A program made the position numbers and the translations under genes. Shown here one piece after another: positions 11,671-22,913 of a stretch of DNA of 52,516 bases. The notes under the pieces were generated by a model. The model saw only the letters and a list, made by a program, of their open reading frames with translations, was not told the DNA's origin and did no database searches. Numbering within the stretch: position 1 is the stretch's first letter; the number at the start of each line of letters is the position of its first letter. Source of the stretch: Cudoniella acicularis (taxonomy: Eukaryota; Ascomycota; Leotiomycetes; Helotiales; Helotiaceae); contig JAAMPI010000146.1 of NCBI GenBank assembly GCA_013054445.1, positions 7,278 through 59,793 of the forward strand. Direction: 5' to 3'.

Positions 11671-13527
11671 ATGGTCTATTTTTTAAATTATTTTCAGCAT
11701 CGACGGGACTGGTAAGTCTTGCTCCCCCACTCCTCAGTCTTAGCCGGAGTCTCCAAGTTCTAATCTCAACACTTCACAGCAATTTCAAGCAAGCAGAACG
11801 CATTCAACGGATACAGAATCTCACGAGCTACCATGGCGCCTTTACTGCTCCAGAAAGACAGGTTCTCGCAAAACCAATTGAGGAGCTCGTCCAAGATGTC
11901 CACAAGCAAGTGCTGCAGCCCATCGACATACTCCGAGCTTATGGCAAGGCGGCTCTTAAGGCTCACGAAAAGACCAATTGTGTTACCGAGGTCATGATTA
12001 GCGCCGCAGAGGGTTGGACAACAGATGGGAGCATAAACATGAAGGGCCCATTAGCAGGCATTCCTATTAGTTTGAAGGACTCGATTGTGGTTGGAGGTTT
12101 CGACACAAGCGTGGGATACAGTTGTAATGTTGGGAATAAAGGAGAGAAAGATGGAACTATGGTGCGACTACTGAAAGATGCTGGCGCGGTACCATATGTG
12201 AAAACGAATTTGCCCGTTACCTTGTTGAGCTTCGAGTCAACAAATGATGTCTGGGGAAAATGCACAAATCCACATAACAACAAATACTCCCCAGGAGGCT
12301 CAACTGGTGGAGAGAGTGCATTGATGGCTGCCGGTGGTGGGAGAATTGGAATTGGTTCTGATGTTGCAGGGTTAGTAGGTCTAAATTATAGTAATACATC
12401 CAACTAACTGTTTCAATAGGAGCGTTAGAGTCCCAGCACATTTCTCGGGAATTTACAGTTTAAGATGCTCCACTGGGCGATGGCCCAAATTTGGCATGGT
12501 GACGAGTATGCCGGGACAAGAGGGAATTCCAAGTGTTTTCAGTCCTATGTCGAGAACACTGGAAGACCTCACTTACTTCACCAAGTCATTAATTAGCATG
12601 AAGCCATGGAAGTACGACCACTCAGTACATCCCATTCCATGGAGAGCTGAGGCTATCAAGGATATTGAAGAGGGAAAGAAGCTTCGATTTGGAGTCCTCA
12701 GAACAGATGGAGTGGTTGATCCTTCCCCGGCTTGCGCGAGGGCTGTTGAGGAAGTTGTCCAAGCATTGAAGAAACAGGGTCATGAGGTTGTCGATGTTGA
12801 GCCACCGTCTCCTTATGAAGCTCTGTATATCGCATCTCAATTGCTAAATGCCGATGGATGTAAAACATTCAAGTCGTTCTTCCGAACGGGAGAATGGGAA
12901 GATACTGGAGCCAAGCAAATGAGTTGGCTCATGTCCTTACCCAGTCCCTTCAAGTGGGTATACTATATGTGGGTCAAATATGTCCGACGCGATGAAGTTT
13001 GGGCCGGTCTGGTGAAGGATTGGAAGGAGAAGTCTGCTTATGAGCAGTGGAAATTCGTCGCGAAGAGAGAGGCTTACAAGGCCAAGTTTCATGATTGGTG
13101 GGAGCAAGAGGCTAAGATTGATGTTATGATCACTCCCCCAAATGCCACGCCGGCAGTCCCACATGATGGCATGAAAGATGCAGTCAGCAGCTGCGGATAT
13201 ACATTTTTATTCAATCTTGTGAGTAATGCTCGACTTGGAAAGCTTTGGCATACTAACGACGAATAGCTCGATTACACATGTGGAATTATGCCTATAACAC
13301 ATGTTGACAAATCCCTCGATCAACTTCCTTCGGATTTCTCATTGAAGGAGTTGAACGGAGTAGCACAAGGTGCTTACAAACTTTATGATGCAACAGCCAT
13401 GCACGGCCTTCCTGTTGCGGTCCAGGTTGTGGGCCAGAGATTAGAAGAGGAGAAAGTACTGGCAGTGATGAAGACGATTGAGGAAGCTCTGGGTGATGAC
13501 AAGTACCAACTTCTGGATATTGATTAA
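11671..13527 (+). CDS. Amidase-signature family hydrolase (acetamidase/general amidase type)
   Basis: Exons: 11671-11711, 11780-12370, 12420-13218 and 13267-13527, 563 residues. It is expected to hydrolyse an amide to a carboxylate and ammonia. The catalytic triad is complete: Lys in GIPISLKDSI, cis-Ser in GGSTGGESAL, and the nucleophile Ser in GSDVAGSVRVPA. The last motif is rebuilt across intron 2, which supports that splice. Length matches fungal amidases (about 540-570). The N-terminus starts with a short 13-codon exon. The last exon contains DYTCGIMPITHVD and GLPVAVQVVGQR, both typical of the family C-terminus. The natural substrate cannot be read from sequence. Acetamide, longer amides or fatty-acid amides are all possible. 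No catabolic neighbour suggests a pathway. Confidence 0.92.
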
Positions 13528-14032
13528 CATAGCGGGAATTGACCGACATCGGGACACATATCAGGATATCGGGGTCCATATATCAGAATTAATACAGCGT
13601 TACTTAGAACGCATTTGTAACTGAAGTTCTCATTGACCTATGGTTGGACAGATTTTGAACACAGTATAACTTCAATTCAGGGGTTAACTAATATCTCCGC
13701 TGCGGAATCGGACCTTCCCCGCGTCCTTCTTCCCACCACGCAGCCACCACAATTGAAAGAAGGCAGTTATACGAACTCAATCCCACCCTCAACCTCAGAG
13801 TATGTCATGAATCAAGGTAGGCTCCGAAATCGGAAGGGGGTTCCACTGGCAGCCTCGCGCTTGCTATCCTTGCTTTATCAGTTCTGTCATCGTTCCGTTC
13901 TCCGATATTCAACCATAACTCTTGATATAAGAATTCCTCTGCCATCGATAATTTTGAGCATCTGGATATCTTTCTATTCAACGCTGTCTTCACATTCCTC
14001 AAGATTTTGCTTTCAACAAATCATCGATCAAA
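13528..14032. other. Intergenic region, amidase to methyltransferase
   Basis: This 505-base stretch separates two plus-strand genes. The part from about 13900 is rich in CT and CA and ends in a typical leader before the ATG at 14033. An open frame spanning 13633-14136 in another phase shows no motif. Nothing else is visible. Confidence 0.5.
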
Positions 14033-15312
14033 ATGGCACAAAAATCAGAGCAAGTCGAGCACTGGTCTTCGGAGAAGTATCAGAATGCAGCTTCGTTTGT
14101 GCCAAAGTTGGCTACGAAAGTCTTAGGGTGGCTTAATGTACAGAAGGATGATGTGATTTTGGATGTTGGTTGTGGAGGTGAGTTCAATTTTTATTTCTAT
14201 TTTGTTGACTTGCTTAGATATCTTTCCCCTTTTGTTATATTCTCTCAGTTATGTACCCACAAGGGCTTTGGGTGGCGAGGAGATGGCTGGACCTTAACCT
14301 GTTTAACTTCCTTGCTTGGAGCTTTTGGGATGTTGAAGTGTTAAGCTGTTTGGAAGAGGAGAATATCTCACAAGAATTTCCGGCATTTCATATCATGGCT
14401 AGGAATGCTGCTACACCTTTCAACTTGGGTTAAAAATAAAGCACTGCTAAGAATTTTAACTACGCCTACAGATGGAGTGCTCAACATCCAAATTGCCGAA
14501 GCGCTTTCTAAAGGAAGCGGCAGAATCCATGGTGTCGATAGCTCAAACGCCATGATTGCTGCAGCCCAAAAAAAAAGTCGCTGCTGTACCTCTCATTTCC
14601 AAGATTTGTACATTCGAAGGTTTGAAGGTTCCACATCCTCAAAGGTTTCAGGAGGCTAATCACCGAAATAGTTCTCGACGGTACGGCCCTCTCTCAGAAA
14701 CCAGAGCTCCAGAATGCAAGCTTCGACAAGGTCTTCTCCAACGCTGCTATGCATGTAAGTCTTATCTTTTCTTTCTTCCATTTATTCTCTTTGCCAAACA
14801 AGCTATCATTTGAAAAAGATTTCTAATTATCAAACCAGTGGATCCTCAGCCCAGAAGCAACCCGCGAAACCTTCTTCCGGGGCATTCACGCCGCACTCAA
14901 ACCCTCCGGAACCTTTGTCTTTGAAATGGGCGGCATGGGCAACGTGGCCGAAATGCGCACCGCTCTCTTCTTCTCCGTCTCCCGACGAATCGGCCTCCCC
15001 GCGGCTCTAGCAGTAGATCCCTGGTTCTTCCCAGACGAGATCTGGATGACTAAAATGCTGGAAGAAACAGTTGGGGGTTTCAAAGTCGAGAAGATAGAGA
15101 GAGAATATAGACCTACGAAGGCGGATGAGGGAGGCATCGAGGCTTGGATACGCTTGATGGGAAAGCAGTTTTTCGATGTGGTTAAAGAGGGTGAGGAGAG
15201 GGAAGATTGTATTAAAGAGTGCGGTGAGGTTTTGGAAAATGTTTGTAGAAGTCCTGGTGGTGGTGACTGGTATGGCTATGTGAGGTTGAGGGCTGTGGTT
15301 AGGAAGATTTGA
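14033..15312 (+). CDS. SAM-dependent methyltransferase, class I (apparent homopolymer frameshift)
   Basis: Exons: 14033-14177, 14472-14619, 14672-14754 and 14839-15312, about 282 residues if one A of the 9-base A run at 14568-14576 is skipped. Motif I is split over intron 1 and reads ILDVGCGDGVLN. The acidic post-I loop is HGVDSSNAMIAAAQ. Then come TFEVLDGTAL, FDKVFSNAAMHW, GTFVFEMGGMGNVAE and IEAWIRLMGKQF. This pattern matches fungal small-molecule methyltransferases often labelled trans-aconitate-methyltransferase-like. The substrate is unknown. A frame-intact alternative uses an intron 14586-14671 (GTACCT donor), but it deletes the strand before LDGTAL that the fold needs. Intron 1 (294 bases) is long for this window. 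Confidence 0.82.
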
Positions 15313-15923
15313 GGAGGAGGGGCAAGACTTTGGTTTGGATTTTCGTCCTTTTCCAGCCTCCAGCAATGGGTCATCTCTTTTGATTTTGGCAGTTGCTTAA
15401 TTACTAGGCCGTGATGGCTTTCTCAAATGCATAATTATCTTTGAAGCCACTTTCTTTCAAAGGGGAAGGGTGTATTGCAGTCGCCACCACTTGGTCTGCA
15501 TTCCTCTCAACCTAATCCTAACACCTCGGAGTTTAAACAGGAGATACCTAGATCTTATGAAGCTAAACGAAGTCAGCCTGAATCATCCCACTTCAACCCT
15601 TTTTCAAAAGCCAAAATATCAAAAAAAATGTGACTAGTTTTGAAAGCGCAAAGAAGAGGAGGAATGCATGATGTCCAACCGACGAATGAAAACGCACCAT
15701 TCAAACGCATGAGTCTTCCACCTGTTTGTTCTCCTCTCAATGACTCAAAATTTCCCAAACACTCCTATTAAACCCCCACTCAAAAACCACTAAACAATCT
15801 TTCATCCTAGCGTTTTGAAATCGCCTTGCTGCCTAAACGCTAAAATCAAACCTTTCAGCTTCACCCAATATTGAAACCACCTCTCACCGAACTGTTAAGC
15901 AGCAAAAAAACAGCAAACAAATC
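15313..15923. other. Intergenic region, methyltransferase to rhodanese gene
   Basis: It holds the methyltransferase 3' end and the rhodanese promoter. The last 200 bases are rich in CA and CT tracts with A runs just before the ATG at 15924. No coding frame, repeat or RNA gene is recognisable. Confidence 0.5.
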
Positions 15924-16563
15924 ATGGCGCAAACTCAAGAACCGCCGCAGCAAAAAGAATGGTGGGAGGCCTTCCCTGCTCCAAAAGCGAAATGCGATGA
16001 GGTTACGGCGGAGGAAGTCATGGGGTATTTTGATGATATGGATTTGAAGCCTAGCCCGAGGGAGTTTTTGCTTGTTGATGTTAGGAGGACTGATTGGGAG
16101 GTTTGTTTTTCCCTTCCTCAATTTTATATTTTTTATATTTTCAATTGAGAAAATTTAGATGTTGGTTTGAAGAGGGGTTAACAAATTGGTGGGAATAGGG
16201 TGGAACGATCAAGACGTCTTTGAATTTACCGGCTCAGTCGTTTTATCAGGCCAGGAAGACGCTCCTGGATCTTTGTGAGAGGGCGAGTATTAAGAAAGTG
16301 ATTTTTTATTGTGGTGAGTTTGCTGCTTCCTTTCTTTACCTACGCCCTTTCTCTGATTACGAGATATTGTAGGTGCATCTAATGGTCGTGGACCTCGCTG
16401 CGCGAATTGGATGCAGGATTATATCACTGATGTCTCGAAATTTGGTCATAAGAGTTCTGTCAAGGTTCTTGTGCTAAAAGGTGGGATTAAAGGGTGGGTT
16501 AGGGAGTTTGAGGGTTCCATGATGGAGAGTTTTGAGGAGGAGTATTGGAAGCAGTTTATGTAG
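15924..16563 (+). CDS. Rhodanese / Cdc25-like domain protein (Ych1/Acr2 type)
   Basis: Exons: 15924-16100, 16199-16313 and 16373-16563, 160 residues: a single rhodanese fold and nothing else. Features are EFLLVDVRRTDWE followed by GGTIKTSLNLPAQSF (joined across intron 1). The active-site loop YCGASNGRGPR (across intron 2) gives a C-x5-R signature. C-x5-R with a seven-residue loop is found in Cdc25 phosphatases and Acr2-type arsenate reductases. Single-domain fungal proteins of this class include yeast Ych1. A phosphatase, arsenate-reductase or sulfurtransferase role is possible, and sequence alone does not decide. Donor of intron 1 is GTTTGT, a weaker but accepted form. The next gene, SmG, converges from the other strand after about 300 bases. 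Confidence 0.88.
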
Positions 16564-16860
16564 GTGCGGGCATGGGGAAAAGGCGTTGGGGAAGGGAAAC
16601 TCGAGAACCCATTTGGCATTTTGATATGCGTCTGAGAGGAGTTCAAGTAGAAATTGAAGGGATGTTCCCTCAAGGCTTTGATTGATTCCCACTTTGCTGC
16701 TTCCGTGCACGAGATGGTATGGTCTGGTATTTTTACTGCAAGAGCCTCGAGAACGCCGGTTTCCTTCTTCATCCAAATTCCGTTTTTGTGATTCGGGCCC
16801 GTGAAGTAACCTCCCTCTCGTCGTCTCTGGTCGTGAAATAGGTGGTAGGTTTTCGGAGCT

Positions 16861-17347
16861 TCATCCTCTGTCTTCTCGGCCACCGCCTATTCTCTCTAAT
16901 GCCTCGAGCATTACGACGGAGTTTCCACGAATGACCTATTTCAACAATTAGCTTCTGCGGTTTTGAAACTCCAGAATTAAGTGAACTAACCACCATGCCC
17001 AATCTGACCTTCTCCCCACCATCTTTCTCCTCAACTGCATCGTCTAACACAATGTTTAAGAAAACCTGCCGTCCTATTAGCCTACAGTCCTCGAGTTTTA
17101 GCTAAGGGAGATGCACATCGTAACCTCTCAAAACACCAATAACCTTCCTACTTCCGTTCAACTGCACAAAGAGCCTTTTGTCGAGGTACTGCAGACGTGG
17201 ATTAGTCCACTTGTCCTCCTTCTTAGCCTTACCGTCGCGTTTGTTCTCGAGCTGTCGCGTGCCTCGATTCGAACGATTCAAAAATTGGTTGTACGGGTGG
17301 AAAGGAACTGAACGTACCTTCTTCAGCTCTGGCTGAGCTTGAGGCAT
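16861..17347 (-). CDS. Small nuclear ribonucleoprotein G (Sm core protein SmG)
   Basis: Exons: 17347-17318, 17188-17117, 17065-16991 and 16935-16861, 83 residues. It is one of the seven Sm proteins that ring the U-rich site of spliceosomal snRNAs in the nucleus. Sm1 motif: KRLFVQLNGSRKVIGVLRGYD, 21 residues from about residue 14. Then VFLNIVLDDAVEE and, after GGEKVRLGMV, the Sm2 motif VIRGNSVVMLEALERI. Three introns cut an 83-codon gene, all GT-AG and in phase. It starts 232 bases from the ATG of NTR2 on the other strand, so two splicing factors share one promoter region. Length and both Sm motifs make the call firm. Confidence 0.95.
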
Positions 17348-17579
17348 CTTGACGGCTTGAAAAGATGGCTTGTGTGGTGGGGTTGTACTTCGAGGTATGG
17401 AGGGGAGGGAAATTTAGATTACGGTTCGCGCTAGTAGAGTTGATGTCACGTGGTGATATTCAATCGCGTCCAGATTTTGAGCGATTGGAAACCCCGATAT
17501 TTTTGATGCGCCTTTCTTTGCAAGGACATATCGCGCCCCAGCAAACATCACCTCGAGTTTCGGTCACCAAAGGCTAGAC
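17348..17579. promoter_or_regulatory. Bidirectional promoter between SmG and NTR2
   Basis: This 232-base gap lies start-to-start between two splicing genes (SmG on the minus strand, NTR2 on the plus strand). No other gene can fit. I cannot name a bound factor from the sequence. A common control of both genes is an inference from the arrangement. Confidence 0.6.
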
Positions 17580-19082
17580 ATGATGAAGTCTGCGTTTGGG
17601 TCTAAGCGGAGAGCTCGAAAGATCCAGGTGGACGATGACGAAGATGGAGGCGCGAGGGACGAAACTGAGAATAACTGTAAGTGCCCCAAAAATGCAGCTA
17701 TGAACCTGGCTGATCGTGAATTGCCAGCTGACAGATGAATTATAGCTCCTGTTATTGTTGCTCCCAACTCGAACCGGAAGGGTTTCAAGAAATCTCATTT
17801 GCGACAAAGTATTGCATTCGATGATTTACAACAAGATGAGGATGATACTGGGGCAAGCTCGAAAGGAGGAAGCAATGGGTCACAAAACACGAATAAGGCT
17901 ACGATAGGACGGTCAAATTCATTAATGAAGAAGAAGAAGCCTGCTTCCTCAAGACTTTCGTTTGGACCGGGCGAAATCATTTCTGGGGATGCAGCAGAAA
18001 CATTGGGAGACGACGAGGCTTTCACCCCGAAGAAGCCAACACTGGGACGTCGGGTAATTGAGGGAAATGCATTACGAAAAAGTCTCCCATATCAGGGCTT
18101 GCCTATTCGAAGTGGTGACGATGATGAGGAACGACCGACATATAGCAAGGATTATTTGAACGAGTTGAAGAGCTCGACACCGACGACCCCGAAGGATCTT
18201 CAGGCTTTACATGCTACGGCTGAGGATGAAGAGGGGCTAGATGCCTCGGAACTGGAAGGTGCCATGATCGTGGATACGGAGACAAGCACAACGGCTCCGT
18301 CACATATACCTACTGAAGCAGAAATTCGAGAAAAGAAAGAGCGTCGAGCCCGGTTAGCTCAAGAGAAAGACTTCATATCCTTCGATGATGTTGACGAGGT
18401 TGATGATAACGATCGAAGAGAAATATCAATCCTGCCCCGGAAAAAGCATGCAGAAACTCGATTAGTTAGGGAAGACGAGGATTTAGGAGAAGGCTTTGAT
18501 GAGTTTGTAGACGATGGTCGGGTTGCATTAGGCAAGAAGCAGGAGCGAGAAGCCAAGCGGCGTCACCGGAAGGAGATAGCGGACATGATCCAAAAAGCAG
18601 AAGGCAGCTCAGAGGAAAACTCAGATGATTCCGAGGCTGAGCGTCGAGCTGCTTATGAAGCAGCCCAAACTCGTGCCGGGATGGACGGGCTTCACAAACC
18701 TGGGGACAATGAAGAAACTGCCGCTACACAAATTCCTTCTAAAATCACGCCTCTACCTGTTTTGTCGGAGTGTTTAGAGAGATTGCAGGCAACGCTGAGC
18801 ACAATGCAGCAGGAGTTGGCGAGAAAGCATAAGAGGGTTGCGGATTTGGAGAAGGAGAAAAGGCAAATATCAACGAGGGAGACAGAGGTGCAAGATCTCC
18901 TGACGCAGGCTGGCGCAAGATATGCAGCGCTGAAGGCGGGTTCGAGTGGGGTTGTGGCCGATCCAAAATTGCTGGTCGAAGCTACTACTAGCGGATTATC
19001 TGAAGCAATGATCGTGGATAGGGGGCTGGAGAGTTTCGGAAATACTCCGACAGTGAGACCAGATGTTGAAGACGTGGGCTAG
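17580..19082 (+). CDS. NTR2-like spliceosome disassembly factor (GCFC-associated)
   Basis: Exons: 17580-17676 and 17746-19082, 477 residues. The first exon has MKSAFGSKRRARKI, an N-terminal feature of Ntr2-type proteins. The body is acidic and low-complexity up to about residue 220. It contains SRLSFGPGEII and YSKDYLNELKSSTP, two signatures of the Ntr2 domain. A charged helical part (EIREKKERRARLAQEKDFI) and a coiled coil of about 60 residues follow (SECLERLQATLSTMQQEL). Ntr2 acts with Ntr1 and the helicase Prp43 to take apart spent spliceosomes. The function rests on motif resemblance, not alignment. The ATG at 17580 is followed at once by a second ATG at 17583, and either could be used. The intron has a GTAAGT donor. 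Confidence 0.82.
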
Positions 19083-19234
19083 TTAGCAGTGAGTACAATA
19101 CCAATATCAAATATGCTTTACTGGTATTTGTACTCGTGTGAGAGCTATATATTTGTATTTGGGCAGTGCTGGCACTACGCTGGTTTACCAGGTACCAAAA
19201 ACGCCTACTCCATAAATCAAGCCTAATATACAAA

Positions 19235-20591
19235 CTAATTCCTTCCTTTCGACATCAAACTTCTCCTTCGAACGCCGGGACTCGTCCTTAGAGACCTCTT
19301 CCCCATCTCCCCTGCCCTTTTCATCATACTAGGTGCCGCACCAGCTACAAAAAGTAACTATTAGCTTCTCATCTTCCCAACTTAAGGGAAGCACTTACTC
19401 GCGCCAGCCGGTTTAGTCACTAAAAGTAAATACTGCCCATTCAACTGCGTTACATTCGGGACCTCAATCCTGTCTTGATTCAGCTCGGAGTCGACCTGTG
19501 CATTGGCGTTCATGGGTAGGAATTGTCCGCTTGTTGCGTTCAGAGCACGTTTGCCAACAGAAAGCATCGGTAACGTAGTAGAGCCGGCCGGTTGGAGGGC
19601 CATGAGCATTGCCCGGTTGACTAGATAGTGATGTTAGATATGCTTTATATTTTCGGAAGTATTGAAAAGGATAGAGGGCGCGGAATTGAGCAAGGGCAGT
19701 AAGTGAAAGGAGGGGAAAATAACATACAGGGAACTAGCATTGTTGCGGAAATTTTCATGGATGGATCGCTTGAATTCACAATCCACGCATATGAATTCAA
19801 ATTCATGGTCCCTGGTGGTAGAGTCCGGGGATTGACACCCTCTTTTAGATCAACATTGAACATCATGGCTTTGTCCGCTTGTACCGAAAAGCGCAAGCCA
19901 TCAACAAATTCATTTTCTTGGATCCCAGGGCCGCCTGTGATGTTTACGGTTCGTGTTGCGCCCTGACCGTATTGTACGAATATATTACTTGTATCAGCTG
20001 TCTGTCTTCCAACGAGAAGATACTCCCCATCCAAAGAAGTCATCTTAATGATCCTAGTATTGTTTTCGCTTCGATGCACATTCCTGGTAGAATCGTCGAT
20101 TATCCAGCTCTTTTTATCTGGTGCAAGCGTTCCAACGTAGGTATTCGACTCCTGGATACCTACCGCGGAGAGCATAACTGGCTCGTAGGGAATCTCGATT
20201 TTAGCAATTAGGTCATTGGCTGTCTCGTTCATTTGAATTATGTATGAGTAGTTTGATAGGGCGACGAATGGTGCGCCAGTAGTACCAGTGATGAACTGAG
20301 CGCCGAGAGGAGAGGTATTCTGCTTGACGACAAGAGTACGATTCTTAGGGGAGAAAAGATCGAGTACCAAGCCATCTTTGAAGTCTTGGTCTGTCCTTTC
20401 CATCTATAACTTTCCATTAACGCTTCGCTGAGAAGATGAGGAAATATGCAACTTACGGCCCCCAAAACTTGGACGGTATCACCGAATGTTGGCAAGTTCT
20501 CGGTTTTATTTTGGGCTAAAGCAGTACTAAAACAACATTGAAGTAATAAAAAGACACCGAGAGCGCCAGGCAATTGAGAAATGAAAGCCAT
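19235..20591 (-). CDS. Secreted glycoprotein of unknown function
   Basis: Exons: 20591-20457, 20403-19728, 19620-19399 and 19344-19235, 380 residues, phases consistent. A signal peptide is clear: a hydrophobic LGVFLLLQCCF core with a likely cut after STALA. The mature part is rich in Asn-X-Ser/Thr sites (NKT, NRT, NTS, NYS, NNT and others). It contains repeated beta-like segments such as SLDGEYLLVGRQT and QLNGQYLLLVTKP, hinting at an internal duplication of a (L/N)G(E/Q)YLL element. The tail is short and strongly basic (RSLRTSPGVRRRSLM). I know of no characterised relative. It may be a cell-wall or apoplastic protein. An upstream in-frame ATG at 20615 would add eight residues and weaken the signal peptide. 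It is divergent from LYS1. Confidence 0.8.
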
Positions 20592-21484
20592 GCCTGTAGC
20601 AGAATGGAACCTCAAAATAAGAGGAGAAAAGACGAACGGAAGTTCAGATCAGATAACAAGAAAATGACGACCCTACCATAAATGCCATCTTGCCTGGATC
20701 TATATGTCTTCTTACAACGTCTCGGTCGCAAGATGTCCGGGCTGCTGGGTTCGTTCGTTGTGACCAAACTCATGCATCCCACTACATCTCAACTGGTATA
20801 ACCAATTAAAACGGAAAGCGAAACGGGAGATCGACTCGGACCTCATCTAGGATCCAATGGCATCTGTTCTGCGTCGTTCTGGGGGCCCGCAAATAGAAGG
20901 TTATTTGAGAGGAGAAACGGGCTCGAAACAAAGCCAAGAAACATTGCGGACGAGAATACCGCACGGCCTTCTGGTTTTCAGTCGAGCACTATTCAAGTGA
21001 AGAGAGTAGCACCTTTTTTTTTTTCAGATCCGGAAACATCGATAAACTGCAGTGATTCCAACTTGCTGAGAGACAATCCACATGATTTTTGGCCCTTCAG
21101 AGTATAGCGGTGGGATTGACTGCTTGACATCGTCTTGTCGCAAGCCAAGTCCCTTTCGAAGATAAGGTATATGCATCCAAAACATTCTTCAAGAGGTTTT
21201 CTCGGCTTTTCCAGCACCCGGATTCAATATGGGACTGATGACTTCAGAGGATTTCTCCGAATTGGAATTGTTGATCGTGATGGTGTTGGTGAGGAAAGCG
21301 GAAGAAATAATTTGGCCGTTGAGGCCTTAGCTCGAGAAACCCTTGCGTTTTTTATACGGCCACCCCTTGAAAAGGCGGTCGGTGACTCACGGCAGTATCT
21401 TTAAAAATGTCTCTCATGTCAGTCAGAACAAAAAACTGTTTGCACCTCAATTGCACAGTCGATTTTCATCAATTGATCTTCATC
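20592..21484. other. Divergent intergenic region (secreted protein / LYS1)
   Basis: This 893-base gap lies between two gene starts. It holds the LYS1 promoter with a TGACTCA site (listed separately) and the promoter of the secreted-protein gene. A 10-base T run lies near 21016. A frame at 21135-21404 shows no family motif. Confidence 0.5.
21383..21389 (+). promoter_or_regulatory. CPC1/Gcn4-type element (TGACTCA)
   Basis: A perfect TGACTCA lies 96-102 bases before the LYS1 start codon. This is the known consensus of Gcn4 in yeast and CPC1/CpcA in filamentous fungi, which raise amino-acid biosynthesis genes on starvation. Position next to a lysine gene makes it more than a chance match, but binding is not shown. 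Confidence 0.6.
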
Positions 21485-22709
21485 ATGTCAGGAACTACAC
21501 TACATCTCCGCTCCGAGTGTAAGTCTTCAATGGCATGATGTTTCGCAGGCTACTAATGCGTTCGTCAGTGGGCAAGGCCCTAGAACATCGCTCCGCCCTC
21601 ACACCTACTACCGCCAAGGCCCTTCTAGATGCTGGCTACACAGTCAACATTGAGCGCAGTCCGGAGCGTATCTTCGACGACAGCGAGTTTGAGAAAGTCG
21701 GTGCTACTTTGGTCCCAGAAAACACATGGCGCGAAGCTCCTGCCGACCACATCATCATTGGGTTGAAGGAGCTGCCAGTGGAAGAATGTAAGATTCAAAT
21801 AATCAATTTATAAGAGAATTACTTTCTAACTTTTTGTCAGTCCCTCTCAAGCATGTTCATGTCCAATTTTCCCATTGCTATAAGAACCAAGGAGGCTGGG
21901 AGAAAGTGCTAGCTCGATTCCCAAGAGGCGGTGGCACTCTACTTGACCTCGAGTTCCTCGTGGATGAGAGAGAAAGACGTGTTGCTGCCTTTGGATACCA
22001 TGCTGGATTTGCTGGCGCAGCTCTGGCATTGGAGACATGGGCTTGGCAACTTACACATCCTGCATCCGAACCTTTCCCAGGCGTTTCAAGCTACCCGAAC
22101 GAGGGTGCCCTGATTGTCGATGTTAAGAAGGCAATTGCTGTTGGAAAGGAGAAGAGTGGAAAGGATCCTCGGGTTCTTGTCATTGGTGCATTAGGTCGAT
22201 GTGGCAGTGGAGCTGTCGATCTTTGCCTGCGAGCTGGTGTACCAACCGAGAACGTTTTAAAGTGGGATATGGCAGAAACTGCTAAGGGTGGCCCATTCCC
22301 CGAGATTGTGGAGAGCGATATCTTCATCAACTGCATATACCTGATGTCTAAGATCCCAAATTTTGTGGATATGAAGAGCTTAGATACCCCTGACCGCAAG
22401 CTCTCGGTTATCTGCGATGTCAGTGCCGATACAACCAACCCCAACAACCCAATTCCCGTCTACACAGTTGCTACAACATTCAAGGAGCCAACTGTTCCGG
22501 TTGAGGTCAAGGGAGAGCCAAGATTGAGCGTTATCAGTATCGATCACTTGCCCAGCTTACTTCCAAGAGAGTCAAGCGAGGCTTTCAGTAAGGACTTGTT
22601 ACCCAGCTTGCTACAATTGAAGGATTGGCGGACTACACCGGTCTGGTCTAAGGCGGAGAAGTTGTTCCAAGAGAAGGTTGCTACTTTACCAAAGAGCGCG
22701 TTAGAATAG
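21485..22709 (+). CDS. lys1: Saccharopine dehydrogenase (NAD+, L-lysine-forming)
   Basis: Exons: 21485-21518, 21569-21787 and 21841-22709, 373 residues, the usual length for fungal Lys1. It catalyses the last step of the alpha-aminoadipate pathway, turning saccharopine with NAD+ into lysine and 2-oxoglutarate. Sequence marks: [20 protein letters not shown] at the start, [42 protein letters not shown], the NAD-binding [17 protein letters not shown] and [18 protein letters not shown]. The first intron follows 11 codons and has a CTACTAAT branch site. The TGACTCA box upstream fits cross-pathway amino-acid control. Nothing is odd in length, frame or motifs. It is distinct from the two-domain glutamate-forming enzyme Lys9. 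Confidence 0.96.
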
Positions 22710-22894
22710 ATTTCAATTTGTCCTAAAAAATAGATGTCGGCGCGAGCAAAGACAAAGGAATCACAATATAATTGACATCAGTCTTAACCCTTTGCTTTGG
22801 TGAACATGCCTCTTATTTAAAAATTAAAAATTAAAAAAGGCTACGGAGAAAATTCTTTGTTGTATTATCAGAATAGGAAACTATCTCCTAAAAA

Positions 22895-22902
22895 GAAAAA
22901 AA
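22895..22902 (-). terminator. Pol III terminator of tRNA-Ala
   Basis: A run of T on the minus strand (A run on the plus strand at about 22895-22902) follows the 3' end of the tRNA by roughly a dozen bases. Pol III ends at such T runs. Confidence 0.65.
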
Positions 22903-22913
22903 GTCGAAAGAAT

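Noticed and set aside
6956..16563. Possible secondary-metabolite cluster (MBL-fold, peroxiredoxin, amidase, methyltransferase, rhodanese)
   Set aside because: There is no polyketide synthase, NRPS, terpene synthase, P450 or transporter, and the genes have housekeeping-type promoters and mixed strands.
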